Source: Virgibacillus oceani | GTDB taxonomy: Bacteria; Bacillota; Bacilli; Bacillales; Amphibacillaceae | NCBI RefSeq assembly: GCF_014638995.1 | Contig: NZ_BMFR01000004.1 | Location: 62,001-126,000 of the forward strand | Length of the DNA: 64,000 nucleotides | Reading direction: 5' to 3' | Shown: in pieces, positions 31,685 to 41,304 of the stretch | Layout: every line of letters begins with the position of its first letter | Numbering within the stretch: position 1 is the first letter of the stretch | Position numbers and translations under genes: made by a program | Notes under the pieces: generated by a model | Database searches by the model: none | The model's input: the letters and a program-made list of their open reading frames with translations, nothing else | What the model was told of the DNA's origin: nothing

Positions 31685-32890
31685 ATGTGGTTTGCTAACT
31701 TTTTTGTTGCTGGAAGTATGACAATGGTGCTTCCATTTATCTCTCTGTACATTGAGACATATGGAAACTTTTCAGATTCATATGTACAGAATTGGTCCGG
31801 CTGGATTTTTGGTATTACATTTGTTTCCGCCTTACTTTTTTCTCCTGTTTGGGGGAGGGTAGGTGATCGCTATGGAAGAAAAAGAATCCTGATATTATCT
31901 GCAACAGGACTTGGATTATCCGTCTTATTAATGGGGTTCGCAACTTCGGTATGGCAGCTCTTTTTATTAAGGTTATTCATGGGTATATTTACTGGATTTA
32001 TTCCTATTTCCCAAGCATTTATATCTACGCAAACACCGAAAAACATTGCTGGCAGAGTACTCGGAACCTTGCAGACAGGAAGTATTACAGGTTCATTAAT
32101 GGGGCCGCTGTTAGGCGGGGCCCTAGCAGATGTATTTGGTTATGCTACAACATTTAAGTGGACCTCCATTTCAATATTCTTATCAGGACTAATTGTTATC
32201 TTCGGGGTAAAGGAAATCAAAGTTAGATTCTCGGATGAAAAAGCAAGTAAAAATTCATATTCCAGTAAAGAAGTGCTGCAGCATATTTTACGGCATCCAG
32301 TATTGCTTGTGGTCATGTTAATCTCTATGCTTGTTCAGGTTGCACATTTCAGTGTCCAGCCAATTTTATCATTATATGTCAGCGACCTGCATGGTACAGC
32401 AAATATCGCACTGTTTTCTGGTATGGCATTCTCAGCCGCAGGTCTCGGTAATTTAATGATGGCAAGAAAATGGGGCCGATTAGGTGATAAAATCGGTTAT
32501 ATTAAAATAGTTATCTTTCTACTGTTTATGGCGGGTATTGTATACTTTCCGGCAGCATTTGTCACAAACATATGGCAGTTAATTATTTTACGTTTCCTGC
32601 TGGGTATATCGATTGGCGGAATTATACCGGTTCGTATCGCATATATTCGCCAGGAAGCACCATTATCTGTTCAAGGTGAAGTGCTCGGCTATAATACATC
32701 ACTTCGTTTTGCCGGAAATATAATCGGTCCAGCACTCGGAGGCATGCTTGCAGGGTTTTTCGGTTTCTCGGCAGTATTTTTCGTAACAAGCGGATTGCTC
32801 GTATTGAGCGGAGTCATCATGCTGGTCGCCTGGTATAAATATGAATATGAAGGAAGGCATACGCATAGACTTCCATCATACCGTAGCTGA
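31685..32890 (+). CDS. MFS multidrug transporter, DHA1 type
   Basis: Major-facilitator protein with about 12 helices; motif A is GRVGDRYGRKRIL. The coordinates start at the first ATG, 31685, but this falls inside helix 1 and has no ribosome binding site. The frame stays open back to 31604 and would add a plausible N-terminus (VDQQNPIVKRNLAI), yet it contains only ATT, ATC or ATA as possible starts; ATC 31640 lies 7 nt after GAAGGG. Substrate unknown. Confidence 0.8.
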   Translation: MWFANFFVAGSMTMVLPFISLYIETYGNFSDSYVQNWSGWIFGITFVSALLFSPVWGRVGDRYGRKRILILSATGLGLSVLLMGFATSVWQLFLLRLFMGIFTGFIPISQAFISTQTPKNIAGRVLGTLQTGSITGSLMGPLLGGALADVFGYATTFKWTSISIFLSGLIVIFGVKEIKVRFSDEKASKNSYSSKEVLQHILRHPVLLVVMLISMLVQVAHFSVQPILSLYVSDLHGTANIALFSGMAFSAAGLGNLMMARKWGRLGDKIGYIKIVIFLLFMAGIVYFPAAFVTNIWQLIILRFLLGISIGGIIPVRIAYIRQEAPLSVQGEVLGYNTSLRFAGNIIGPALGGMLAGFFGFSAVFFVTSGLLVLSGVIMLVAWYKYEYEGRHTHRLPSYRS

Positions 32891-32894
32891 ATTT

Positions 32895-32933
32895 AAACGG
32901 ACAGCTGTCTTTCGGGCAGCTGTCCGTTTTAGT
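32895..32933 (+). terminator. Terminator after the DHA1 MFS gene
   Basis: AAACGGACAGCTG (32895-32907) pairs perfectly with CAGCTGTCCGTTT (32917-32929), then TTAG. It may also serve the convergent nitroreductase gene. Confidence 0.9.
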
Positions 32934-32993
32934 ATAGTAATGTTGCCTGAAACAGGAAGGTTAATGTTCAGTTTCTCAAGCTGCTGCAACACT

Positions 32994-33518
32994 CTATACA
33001 AACCTCTCATAATGCACCATTTCGTCTCTCGGAATATGCTTTTTCGGTTTTGGATTTTCTTTCGGATAACCCAGCCCTAGAACGGCTACTATACGACGGT
33101 CATCTGGTATTCCCAATAAACTTTTCACATGATTCTCCCGCTGAAGTGATTCCTGTTCGTCCTGTGAGTGATACACAGCGCCAAACGCAGATCCAAGACC
33201 AGCTTCTACCGCCTCAAGCCAGATAAATGCACATGCAATAGAAGCATCCTGCAGCCAATATTTACTCACATCTGGTCTGCCGGTCACGACGATTGCTGCC
33301 GGAGCTTCATACTGCCACTTCATATAAGGGGTAGTCTCAGCCAGCTTGTCAAGTACTTTGCGATTTTTTACAATGATCAGATCTTTGGAAGGCAGATTAT
33401 TTCCAGTTGGGGCAAAAATCCCTGCATCTTCAACCTTCCTGAGTGCTTCATCGGGAATCGATTTGTCTAAATATTTGGTTATTTCACGTCGTTCCTGTAT
33501 TGCCTCAAAAACATTCAT
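32994..33518 (-). CDS. Nitroreductase family protein
   Basis: FMN-dependent NAD(P)H oxidoreductase fold, 174 residues. N-terminal RREITKYLDKSIPDEAL is the usual FMN-phosphate-binding region, followed by GIFAPTGNNLPS and a C-terminal GYPKENPKPKKHIPRDEMV. I chose ATG 33518, eight bases after AGGAGG, over GTG 33527. Small nitroreductases reduce quinones or nitro compounds; no specific substrate is evident. Confidence 0.88.
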   Translation of the reverse strand: MNVFEAIQERREITKYLDKSIPDEALRKVEDAGIFAPTGNNLPSKDLIIVKNRKVLDKLAETTPYMKWQYEAPAAIVVTGRPDVSKYWLQDASIACAFIWLEAVEAGLGSAFGAVYHSQDEQESLQRENHVKSLLGIPDDRRIVAVLGLGYPKENPKPKKHIPRDEMVHYERFV

Positions 33519-33673
33519 GACGATCACCTCCTAGATTTATCAATTTAATAGTAGCATAATCCTCTAATACCAATAAAGTTACTTGGTTATTGCTGCGTAT
33601 AAAATACTTTTTAAATCCTGTAAAAAACGATAAACTATAAATCTATTGTATGGAGTGAAAGAAGGATAAATTC

Positions 33674-35029
33674 GTGAAGGAAAATAAAACGAAGAACTTA
33701 ACATTATTTGCATTAACTTGGCCAATATTCATTGAAATCATGCTTCATATGCTAATGGGGAATGCCGATACTTTAATGCTTAGCCAATACTCCGATAAAG
33801 CAGTTGCGGCAGTCGGGGTATCCAATCAAATATTATCGGTAGTAATTGTAATGTTTGGTTTCGTTGCGCAGGGCGCTGCTATTTTAGTTGCCCAAAACCT
33901 AGGGGCAGAGCAACAGAAAAAGGCAGGCGAGATTTCCGTCCTGTCAATCAGCCTGAATTTGTGGTTTTCGTTGCTATTAAGTATACTTCTTTTCAGCTGT
34001 GCAAGATGGATATTGCAGCTAATGGACTTGCCGGCTAATATTATGGATGAAGCAATAATTTATATGCAAATAGTTGGTGGCCTTATTTTTGTTCAGGCAT
34101 TGATTATGACTGCTGGTGCGATTTTACGCAGCTATGGACATACAAAGGATACGATGGCTGTGACGATCGGGATGAATATTCTTAATGTAATCGGTAATTA
34201 TTTTGTGATATTCGGACCATTTGGGTTTCCTGTTTTTGGTGTTGCCGGGGTGGCATTTTCCACTGCCATTAGCCGTTTTATAGGATTTCTCGTGCTTATC
34301 TTTTTACTAATAAAAAGAAGTCAAGGAGAATTGGATTTTAAAAATTTTTTCCGGTACCAAAAAAGCCATGTTAAAGGACTGCTGCAAATTGGCATTCCCT
34401 CTGCGGGAGAACAGCTATCTTATAATGCAAGTCAAATGGTGATTACTTATTTTGTTGCACAATTAGGAACAATCGCCATAACTACAAAAGTTTATGCCCA
34501 GAATATCATGATGTTTATCTTTTTATTTGCAGTCGCGATTGGTCAAGGCACACAAATATTGATTGGCCACATGATTGGTTCCGGCAAAATAAACGACGCT
34601 TATGAACGTGGCATTAAAAGCCTGCAGATATCCATTTTCATTTCCCTTTTCATGGCAAGTATTGTCTATGTGTGTGCAAAACCGTTATTTGGTATATTTA
34701 CAGATGATAGCACGATTATTGAAACAGGATCGTTTTTACTTTTGCTAACCGTTATTTTAGAACCTGGCCGTGCATTTAATTTAGTAGTGATTAATTCCCT
34801 TCGTGCAGCTGGTGATGTAAGGTTTCCGGTTTATATCGGCATTGCTTCTATGTGGGGAATTAGTGTGGTGTTTGCCTGGTTTTTTGGCATTTATTTGAAT
34901 CTTGGACTTACCGGCATCTGGATTGCATTTATTGCAGATGAATGGCTGCGCGGAATTCTAATGCTCCGACGCTGGAAAGGCAGACAGTGGGTATCCATGA
35001 GCTTTGTGCGGAATAAGTCATCATCCTAA
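33674..35029 (+). CDS. MATE family efflux transporter
   Basis: 451-residue protein with about 12 helices and the internal two-fold arrangement of MATE transporters (LMLSQYSDKAVAAVGVSNQ in half 1; the matching block AQLGTIAITTKVYAQN in half 2). It exports cationic compounds by Na+ or H+ exchange in family members. GTG 33674 is used, with AAGGA eight bases upstream. Monocistronic in appearance. Confidence 0.87.
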   Translation: MKENKTKNLTLFALTWPIFIEIMLHMLMGNADTLMLSQYSDKAVAAVGVSNQILSVVIVMFGFVAQGAAILVAQNLGAEQQKKAGEISVLSISLNLWFSLLLSILLFSCARWILQLMDLPANIMDEAIIYMQIVGGLIFVQALIMTAGAILRSYGHTKDTMAVTIGMNILNVIGNYFVIFGPFGFPVFGVAGVAFSTAISRFIGFLVLIFLLIKRSQGELDFKNFFRYQKSHVKGLLQIGIPSAGEQLSYNASQMVITYFVAQLGTIAITTKVYAQNIMMFIFLFAVAIGQGTQILIGHMIGSGKINDAYERGIKSLQISIFISLFMASIVYVCAKPLFGIFTDDSTIIETGSFLLLLTVILEPGRAFNLVVINSLRAAGDVRFPVYIGIASMWGISVVFAWFFGIYLNLGLTGIWIAFIADEWLRGILMLRRWKGRQWVSMSFVRNKSSS

Positions 35030-35108
35030 ATAAACAAAAATATTGATTTGCATTCCTGGATATGCTACAACTAACACAGTCAGTTTAAATAGAAAGAAAG
35101 TGATAGCA

Positions 35109-35354
35109 ATGGGTATTGTCATTGTGGATGTTTGTGACGGTAATGCAATCACTACATTAGATATAGAAGGTATTATCGAAAAAGAATTCCCAGAAGTTGC
35201 AGTGATGATGAATGAATGCCTATCTTTTTGCGGACTTTGCGCAATTAAACCATACGCCTTAGTTAATGGCAGACGCATTCATGGTAAAACTCCTGAGGAA
35301 TGTTTAAATAAAATAAGAGCTGCAATCAAAGAAGAACTAGCTGTGTACAACTAA
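35109..35354 (+). CDS. DUF1450 protein
   Basis: An 81-residue cytoplasmic protein of the DUF1450 (YuzB-related) family. A CLSFCGLC cysteine cluster follows a beta strand, then YALVNGRRIHGKTPEECLNKI. The cysteines suggest a metal or redox site. ATG 35109 (MGIVIVDVCDG) follows AAAGAAAGTGAT; a longer frame from 35043 lacks a ribosome binding site. Confidence 0.8.
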   Translation: MGIVIVDVCDGNAITTLDIEGIIEKEFPEVAVMMNECLSFCGLCAIKPYALVNGRRIHGKTPEECLNKIRAAIKEELAVYN

Positions 35355-35374
35355 CAGCCAGTTCTTTTTTGTTT

Positions 35375-35490
35375 GGACCGTATTTTCTTGGATTTGGATC
35401 GTATTTTTCAAGTTCTGGATCGTATTTCCGAATTCTGGATCGTATTTCAGCTAATTCGGATCGTATTTCACCGAAACTGGATCGTATTGC
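35375..35490 (+). repeat. Phased GGATCGTATTT array 2
   Basis: Six units begin at 35375, 35396, 35417, 35437, 35458 and 35479 (steps 21, 21, 20, 21, 21). The first is GGACCGTATTT, the last GGATCGTATTG, the others exact. The array fills the gap between the convergent DUF1450 and alcohol dehydrogenase genes, where a terminator would be expected; none is seen on the minus strand. Confidence 0.85.
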
Positions 35491-35530
35491 CATTATTTAG
35501 GTGACCAACCACCTTCATGCCCGTACTCAA

Positions 35531-36697
35531 CTACAAACTCGCTTTAAAAATTTCCACAGAATCTTCTCTCGTCAATTTTTTAAAGTTTCCATATTCGGGA
35601 CGGGCGACAACCGTTTTGTCAGCCATTACATCGACAGAACTTTCATCAATAGAATAGTCGGCAAGTCTTGATGGTGCGCCAATCTCAGACCAGAAATTAC
35701 GCAATGCTTTTATTCCTTCAATTGCCACGTCGCGATCATTCCTGCCTGTAGGATCAACATCAAATACGCGTACAGCGAATTGTTTAAAACGATCAACATT
35801 CTCATCGAGTACATGCATCATCCAATGCGGGAACAAAATAGCAAGTCCTCCCCCATGCGGAATATCATGCACGGCAGATACCGCATGCTCCAAATTATGT
35901 GTCGCCCAATCACCTTGGTAGCCCATGTTTAGCATACCGTTTAGTGCTAACGTTCCGCTCAGCATAACGGTTTCACGATACTCATAATTTTCCGGATCAT
36001 CCAATAGCTTTGGTGCAGTTTCCATTACGGTTCGCAAAATCGCTTCACAAAAACGATCTTGGACAGGGGTATTGGTTGTTTGGTGAAAATAATGCTCCAA
36101 AACATGAGACATCATATCAACCATGCCATAAATTGTCTGATCACGAGGCACTGAAAATGTATGTTCTGGATCTAAAATTGAGAATTTCGGAAATGTAAAC
36201 GGTGAGCCCCATCCATGCTTTTCATTCAGTTCCCAATTCGTAATAACGGACCCGGCATTCATTTCTGATCCAGTCGCAGCAAGTGTCAGTACTGTCCCAA
36301 ACGGAAGGGCATCTTTCGCATGTTCTTTTTTCGTTACAATATCCCAAATATCTGTATCTGTTTTCGCCCCAACTGAAATAGCTTTTGTACAATCGATTGT
36401 ACTGCCACCGCCAACAGCAAGGATAAAATCGACACCTTCACGGTTGCATATTTCTACACCCTTCCTGACTGTTGAGACACGCGGGTTTGGTTCTACTCCG
36501 GATAATTCAAATACCGTTGCATCCATTTCACGTAATTTTCCCATTACATTATCATAGATTCCGTTTCGTTTAATGCTTCCTCCACCAAAAACAATCAAAA
36601 CTGTTTTACCATATTTGTTTACTTCATTTGGAAGCGCATCTAATTGACCTTTTCCGAAAATCAATTTAGTTGGATTGTAATATGTGAAATTATTCAT
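35531..36697 (-). CDS. Iron-containing alcohol dehydrogenase, butanol-dehydrogenase type
   Basis: 388-residue group III alcohol dehydrogenase similar to BdhA/YugJ. NAD(P)-binding GGGSIKRNG near residue 39, [12 protein letters not shown] near 97, and metal-ligand blocks [10 protein letters not shown] and [21 protein letters not shown] (shown in part). AGGAGGGACAAGT precedes the ATG. It is followed at short distance upstream by ridA in the same direction, so the two may be co-transcribed. Confidence 0.88.
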   Translation of the reverse strand: MNNFTYYNPTKLIFGKGQLDALPNEVNKYGKTVLIVFGGGSIKRNGIYDNVMGKLREMDATVFELSGVEPNPRVSTVRKGVEICNREGVDFILAVGGGSTIDCTKAISVGAKTDTDIWDIVTKKEHAKDALPFGTVLTLAATGSEMNAGSVITNWELNEKHGWGSPFTFPKFSILDPEHTFSVPRDQTIYGMVDMMSHVLEHYFHQTTNTPVQDRFCEAILRTVMETAPKLLDDPENYEYRETVMLSGTLALNGMLNMGYQGDWATHNLEHAVSAVHDIPHGGGLAILFPHWMMHVLDENVDRFKQFAVRVFDVDPTGRNDRDVAIEGIKALRNFWSEIGAPSRLADYSIDESSVDVMADKTVVARPEYGNFKKLTREDSVEIFKASL

Positions 36698-36730
36698 TAC
36701 TTGTCCCTCCTGATGATTCGTTTTGCATTA

Positions 36731-37108
36731 TTATTTCGTGTATACAACAACATCCATTTCGACTAGTACATCTTTCGGCAGACGGCTTACTTCAACAGTT
36801 GCACGAGCCGGATACGGTTCTTGCAGGTAACTGCCATAAATTTCATTAATGGTTGCAAAGTCATCCATTGATTGCAAATAAATCGTGAATTTTACTACTT
36901 GTGAAAAATCTGTTCCCGCTTCTGTTAAAATGGATTTAAGGTTATTTAATACCTGGTTAGTTTGCTTCTCAATCCCTTGCTCGACTTCACCTGTGCTAGG
37001 ATTTATGCCGATTTGTCCAGAAACATAAACAAAGTCTCCAGCCTTTATCGCTTGCGAATAAGGACCGATAGCTGCCGGTGCACTCTCCGTATGTATTGCC
37101 TTTACCAT
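36731..37108 (-). CDS. ridA: RidA family 2-iminobutanoate/2-iminopropanoate deaminase
   Basis: 125-residue protein matching RidA/YjgF/YabJ: IGPYSQAIKAGDFVYVSGQ at the N-terminus and PARATVEVSRLPKDVLVEMD at the C-terminus, including the substrate-binding Arg of PARATV. It hydrolyses reactive enamine/imine products of PLP enzymes. GGGAGGAAATAAT precedes the ATG. Whether it is the general RidA or a specialised member cannot be decided. Confidence 0.92.
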   Translation of the reverse strand: MVKAIHTESAPAAIGPYSQAIKAGDFVYVSGQIGINPSTGEVEQGIEKQTNQVLNNLKSILTEAGTDFSQVVKFTIYLQSMDDFATINEIYGSYLQEPYPARATVEVSRLPKDVLVEMDVVVYTK

Positions 37109-37177
37109 ATTATTTCCTCCCTATATTAACATGTTCTTTTTTCCATCATATCATTCGCCTGGACATGGGTACATTGA

Positions 37178-37801
37178 TTAGCGTTCGTGTTCCGTTAATT
37201 CCTCTTTATATTTCATTACATCGCGAACATAATATATGTCACCATAGCACGCATTATATTTCTTTGCTTCTTCACGCAAGCACGAATAAATCGACTTATC
37301 TGGTGCTGATTCATACATTTTTTGCGAAAAGTCAATTGCAGCCTCTTGTGTATAATTACCCGATTTAGCTTTGACATAATCAATAAAACCTCTGCCAAAA
37401 TTATACGATTGGATTGCTAATTCAATGTCACCGCCAGCAGCTTCAATCGTTTTTGAAAAGTAATAGACACCTTGCTTTATCGAAAGCTCCGGTTCATCAA
37501 TACAACCAATCTTGCCGCAATAGCTCTCCGATGACTGCATTGGGTCATTACCGCGCCCGCCCGATTCCTGCATCATCATCGCAAGCAGCACATCTTTATA
37601 TTCTAAAACATTATATTGATCTGCATATTTAGCAACAAGCGGTTCATATGCCAGCACTTCATCACTTATGAGGGTACGCTGAATTTGGAATGGTGTGCTA
37701 TTTTGTTCAAATGATAAAATAGATACTATGACAAATGCACCGCAAAGCATCGCTGTGATAATCATCGTTTGTTTGATTGCTTTTTTCGTTCTTTTCTTCA
37801 T
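37178..37801 (-). CDS. Lysozyme-like cell-wall protein
   Basis: 207 residues. Basic N-terminus, one membrane helix at about 11-30, then a lysozyme-like/transglycosylase domain of the kind found at the N-terminus of CwlT: MMMQESGGRGNDPMQSSES with the likely catalytic Glu, then SIKQGVYYF and AIQSYNFGRGFIDY. Two cysteine pairs outside the membrane may form disulfides. Likely cleaves or remodels peptidoglycan. Confidence 0.82.
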   Translation of the reverse strand: MKKRTKKAIKQTMIITAMLCGAFVIVSILSFEQNSTPFQIQRTLISDEVLAYEPLVAKYADQYNVLEYKDVLLAMMMQESGGRGNDPMQSSESYCGKIGCIDEPELSIKQGVYYFSKTIEAAGGDIELAIQSYNFGRGFIDYVKAKSGNYTQEAAIDFSQKMYESAPDKSIYSCLREEAKKYNACYGDIYYVRDVMKYKEELTEHER

Positions 37802-37847
37802 CTGACTCGACCTTTCAAAACCATATCAGTAGATTCATAGAATCCGC

Positions 37848-39200
37848 TTAACGCTTTTTTTGCTTAGCAAACAATTCCTTTTCACGCCATCTGCCGAATC
37901 GATAATAACCATAAGCAAATAAGCTGCTTACTAGAAAACTAGTACCCATACCAATCGCAATTCCAGTATCACCTAACCAATCAGAAAATAAAGCAGTTAA
38001 CGGATAGCGAAGTACCCAGAGTGAAATGACATTCAGGGCGAGCACTTGATACATAGCCCCTGAAGCTCGAACAATTCCGTTTAAAATAAAATTGATACCT
38101 AAAAACGGGTAACATAAACCGATAATTTGCAGATATTTGGTTCCAAACGCAACTGCCTCTTCGTCCTGAATAAATAACCGCACACCATATTCAGCAAAAA
38201 AGACAACTAGAATACCGACGATAAGCATAACAGCAAAATTGTAGAGAACCCCATACCTTGCAATGTTTTTTACACGTGACCAATTTGCAACACCAATATT
38301 TTGCCCAGCCATACTGCTGACAGCTGTACCAAGAGCGTGTGCAGGCAGCATCAGCAGGCTATCAAGTCGCTGTGCAGCACTAAAACCCGCCACAACATTG
38401 TCACCGAATGAGGTTACAACACTCATAATCGCCGCAACTCCAGCAGAAATAACTGCCATTTGTAATCCAGAAGGAATACCGAGATTTAATATCAGACCCA
38501 CTTCTTGCTTTGTTGGCAGCTTAGGGATGCTAAACGGGGCAAGTTTTCTGTACAACACAAATGAAATACCGTATAGAAAAGCCAGCCCTTGAGCCGTAAT
38601 CGTCGCATAAGCCGCACCATCCACACCTAAATGAAACCCGCTTATAAACAACGGATCAAGTACAATATTAAGGATAACCGCAATCATAACAAACCGTAAT
38701 GGTGTTTTGCTGTCACCCAATGAGCGAAGCACCGTGCTGATAAAATTGTAGCCAAATAAAAATAATATCCCTATAAAATTGATCTGAAGGTACGACCTTG
38801 CATCAGCCATCATCGTTGACGGTGTACCTAACAGGCTTAACAATGGTTCTGCGAAAATAAATCCTATGGTTCCTAACACTACTGCTATCGTCGTTAGAAT
38901 GACAACAAATGCATTCAAATAGCTTTTTAACCCTTCCCCATCATCCCTGCCTTTTTGCTGAGATAAAATAGTCAACGCAGCATTATTCAATCCTATTACA
39001 AAGGAGAGTATGGTGAATATAATCGTACTCGAGACAGCAACAGATCCAAGTGCATTTGCACCAAGCAAATTACCAACCCACAAGCTGTCAGCAAATTGAT
39101 ACGATGTTTGCAATAAATTTGTGAGCATGATCGGTCCTGAAAACACGATTAAATGCTTGAGTATATTTCCCTGAGTAAAATCATGTTGCAGTTTCTTCAT
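37848..39200 (-). CDS. MATE family efflux transporter (second)
   Basis: 450-residue MATE protein with about 12 helices. LQTSYQFADSLWVGNLLGANALG and its second-half counterpart mark the family. It is not a close copy of the MATE protein at 33.7 kb and resembles the NorM/YpnP-type subgroup. AAGGA lies about 11 nt before the ATG. Substrate unknown. Confidence 0.86.
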   Translation of the reverse strand: MKKLQHDFTQGNILKHLIVFSGPIMLTNLLQTSYQFADSLWVGNLLGANALGSVAVSSTIIFTILSFVIGLNNAALTILSQQKGRDDGEGLKSYLNAFVVILTTIAVVLGTIGFIFAEPLLSLLGTPSTMMADARSYLQINFIGILFLFGYNFISTVLRSLGDSKTPLRFVMIAVILNIVLDPLFISGFHLGVDGAAYATITAQGLAFLYGISFVLYRKLAPFSIPKLPTKQEVGLILNLGIPSGLQMAVISAGVAAIMSVVTSFGDNVVAGFSAAQRLDSLLMLPAHALGTAVSSMAGQNIGVANWSRVKNIARYGVLYNFAVMLIVGILVVFFAEYGVRLFIQDEEAVAFGTKYLQIIGLCYPFLGINFILNGIVRASGAMYQVLALNVISLWVLRYPLTALFSDWLGDTGIAIGMGTSFLVSSLFAYGYYRFGRWREKELFAKQKKR

Positions 39201-39546
39201 TCCAAGACAATCCTTCCGTCTTTTGCATATTCTTTTATTTTATCACGTCTTCTTGCAGAATGCCTTTCATATAATTTAAGTGATTAAACAGCGCCTTCCA
39301 TTCATGACAGGGGAAATTGAATTAAAAAAATTACCTTTCAAAGTGAGCATCTGCTGATGAATATGGTGGAATTACTGATTAAAAAAAATACCGTAATAAA
39401 GCTCTAGGAAGCCGCAAGTTGAAAGCGAAGAAAAAGCATGTATCTTACAGAGTATATAAATCCGACTAAAGTTCTAATAATTTTTAAAATAATCCCAATT
39501 ATATGGTATTATTAATACAAGTTCAATTAAAAAGGAGATGTTTACT
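39201..39546. other. Divergent intergenic region, no gene seen
   Basis: AT-rich region between the divergent MATE and acyl-CoA ligase genes. A possible -10 TATTAT at about 39507 precedes the ligase; no clear operator, hairpin or small gene is visible. Confidence 0.4.
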
Positions 39547-41166
39547 ATGATGCAAGTTCCGTTAACAGTAGGTTCAATGTTACAGCATGCAGAAAAATTC
39601 TTTGCTAAAAAAGAAGTCATCTCACAAACGCATGACAGGCTCCACAGACTTACATACGCCGATATTGGTCAGCGCACTCGAAGATTAATGAGCGTATTAG
39701 ATGAGCTGGGAGCGAACAGTGGAGACCGCATCGGCACTCTAGCTTGGAATCACCACCGTCATCTCGAAATTTACTTTGCCGCACCAGGGATTGGAGCAGT
39801 CCTGCACACCATTAACATTCGTCTATCTCCTGAACACATCATTTATATTATTAATCACGCGGAAGACAAAATCCTTTTCATCGATGAAGATATTTTACCT
39901 CTTGTAGAAGCAGTGCAGGATAAGTTAACAACGGTCGAAACCTTTGTTGTAATGACTGACAAGCCTGAGCTCCCAGAGTCCAACCTTAAGCCGCTCTATT
40001 CATACGAAGAATTACTGCAAACCGGCGATCCAACCTATTCATTTTCAACAGATATTGATGAGAACGATCCAGCTGGTATGTGCTATACATCTGCTACTAC
40101 AGGAAAGCCAAAAGGTGTAGTCTATTCACATCGGGGTATCGTTTTACACAGCCTTGCACTCGGGCTGGCCGATTCAGCGGCAATTTCCGAATCCGATGTA
40201 TCAATGGCTGTTGTTCCTCAATTTCATGTAAATGCCTGGGGTACACCATTTGCATGTACATGGTTCGGTTCAACGCAGGTAATGCCTGGACCTCGTTTTA
40301 CACCTAAACGACTTGCTGAATTTATTGAAAGATTTAACGTCACCATTACAGCTGGAGTACCAACCATTTGGCTGGGACTTCTTCGCGAATTGGAACAGGG
40401 AAATTACAATACATCCAGTTTGCGTGCCGTTCTATGCGGTGGTTCTGCTGCTCCAAGGGGCCTGATTAAAGCATTTGAAGAAAAATATAACATTCCTTTT
40501 TATCATGCATACGGTGCAACAGAAACAACACCATTAGTCACCATTTCCAGATTAAAAAGCTACCAGCAGGATTTAAGCATGGAGGAAAAGCTTGATGAAC
40601 GTGCGAGACAAGGCATTCTTGTTCCGGGATTGGAAATGAAGGTTCTGGGCGGTGATGGTGAGGTCGAATGGAATGGAGAGGAAATGGGTGAATTATTGCT
40701 GCGCGGACCTTGGATTGCAAATGAGTATTACAAAGATGAACGAACCGATAGCGCATTTGTTGATGGTTGGTTCCACACGGGCGATGTAGTCACGGTAGAT
40801 GCGGAAGGTACAATTAAAATTGTCGACCGAACGAAGGATTTAATTAAGAGCGGCGGCGAGTGGATTTCTTCGGTTGACCTTGAAAACGCCCTCATGGCTC
40901 ACGAATCTGTTTTTGAGGCAAGTGTTGTTGCAATTCCAGATCCAGAGTGGCAAGAACGCCCCGTTGCATGTGTTGTATTACATGAGGGTTTTGCAGGTCG
41001 AATTGAAAAAGATGATCTGCTTGAATTTTTGCAACCTCAATTCGCTAAATGGTGGCTTCCAGATGATATTTTATTCTTCGACGAAATTCCAAAAACCTCC
41101 GTCGGGAAGTTTTTAAAGCGCGAATTACGTGAGCAAGTGAAGGCACATTATAATATGCAGAATTAA
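39547..41166 (+). CDS. Fatty acyl-CoA ligase (AMP-forming)
   Basis: ANL-superfamily adenylating enzyme, 539 residues, activating a medium- or long-chain acid to its CoA thioester. The P-loop reads YTSATTGKPKG, with Ala where Gly is usual. Other blocks: AYGATETTPL near 325, WFHTGDV near 410, DRTKDLIKSGGEWIS, and catalytic PKTSVGKFLKREL at the end. ATG 39547 lies nine bases after AAGGAG; ATG 39538 is too close. Layout resembles DmdB-type and other medium-chain ligases; exact substrate unclear. Confidence 0.85.
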   Translation: MMQVPLTVGSMLQHAEKFFAKKEVISQTHDRLHRLTYADIGQRTRRLMSVLDELGANSGDRIGTLAWNHHRHLEIYFAAPGIGAVLHTINIRLSPEHIIYIINHAEDKILFIDEDILPLVEAVQDKLTTVETFVVMTDKPELPESNLKPLYSYEELLQTGDPTYSFSTDIDENDPAGMCYTSATTGKPKGVVYSHRGIVLHSLALGLADSAAISESDVSMAVVPQFHVNAWGTPFACTWFGSTQVMPGPRFTPKRLAEFIERFNVTITAGVPTIWLGLLRELEQGNYNTSSLRAVLCGGSAAPRGLIKAFEEKYNIPFYHAYGATETTPLVTISRLKSYQQDLSMEEKLDERARQGILVPGLEMKVLGGDGEVEWNGEEMGELLLRGPWIANEYYKDERTDSAFVDGWFHTGDVVTVDAEGTIKIVDRTKDLIKSGGEWISSVDLENALMAHESVFEASVVAIPDPEWQERPVACVVLHEGFAGRIEKDDLLEFLQPQFAKWWLPDDILFFDEIPKTSVGKFLKRELREQVKAHYNMQN

Positions 41167-41180
41167 TTGGAAGTAAATTA

Positions 41181-41211
41181 GGATCAGCCGGAATTATGGC
41201 TGGTCCTTTAT
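41181..41211 (+). terminator. Terminator after the acyl-CoA ligase gene
   Basis: GGATCAGCC (41181-41189) pairs with GGCTGGTCC (41198-41206), one G-T wobble, followed by TTTA. Confidence 0.8.
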
Positions 41212-41244
41212 AATGTACATACTAAGGGAGGTTAGGCGGGGTGT

Positions 41245-41304
41245 CTGCTCTCCTGACGATATTCCTGCTCTCCTGCTGATATCCCAGCTGTCCCGCTGAT
41301 GATT
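41245..41304 (+). repeat. Three 20-bp units (CTGCTCTCCTG...)
   Basis: Units start at 41245, 41265 and 41285, exactly 20 bp apart: CTGCTCTCCTGACGATATTC, then a copy with CTGATATCC, then a diverged copy CAGCTGTCCCGCTGATGATT. It lies between convergent genes and is much richer in GC than its surroundings. Confidence 0.75.

Noticed and set aside
35375..35490. CRISPR-like array
   Set aside because: Repeats are only 11 bp with 9-10 bp gaps, there is no leader and there are no cas genes in the window.
39310..39480. Small ORFs in the gap before the acyl-CoA ligase gene
   Set aside because: Longest candidates are under 20 codons and lack ribosome binding sites.
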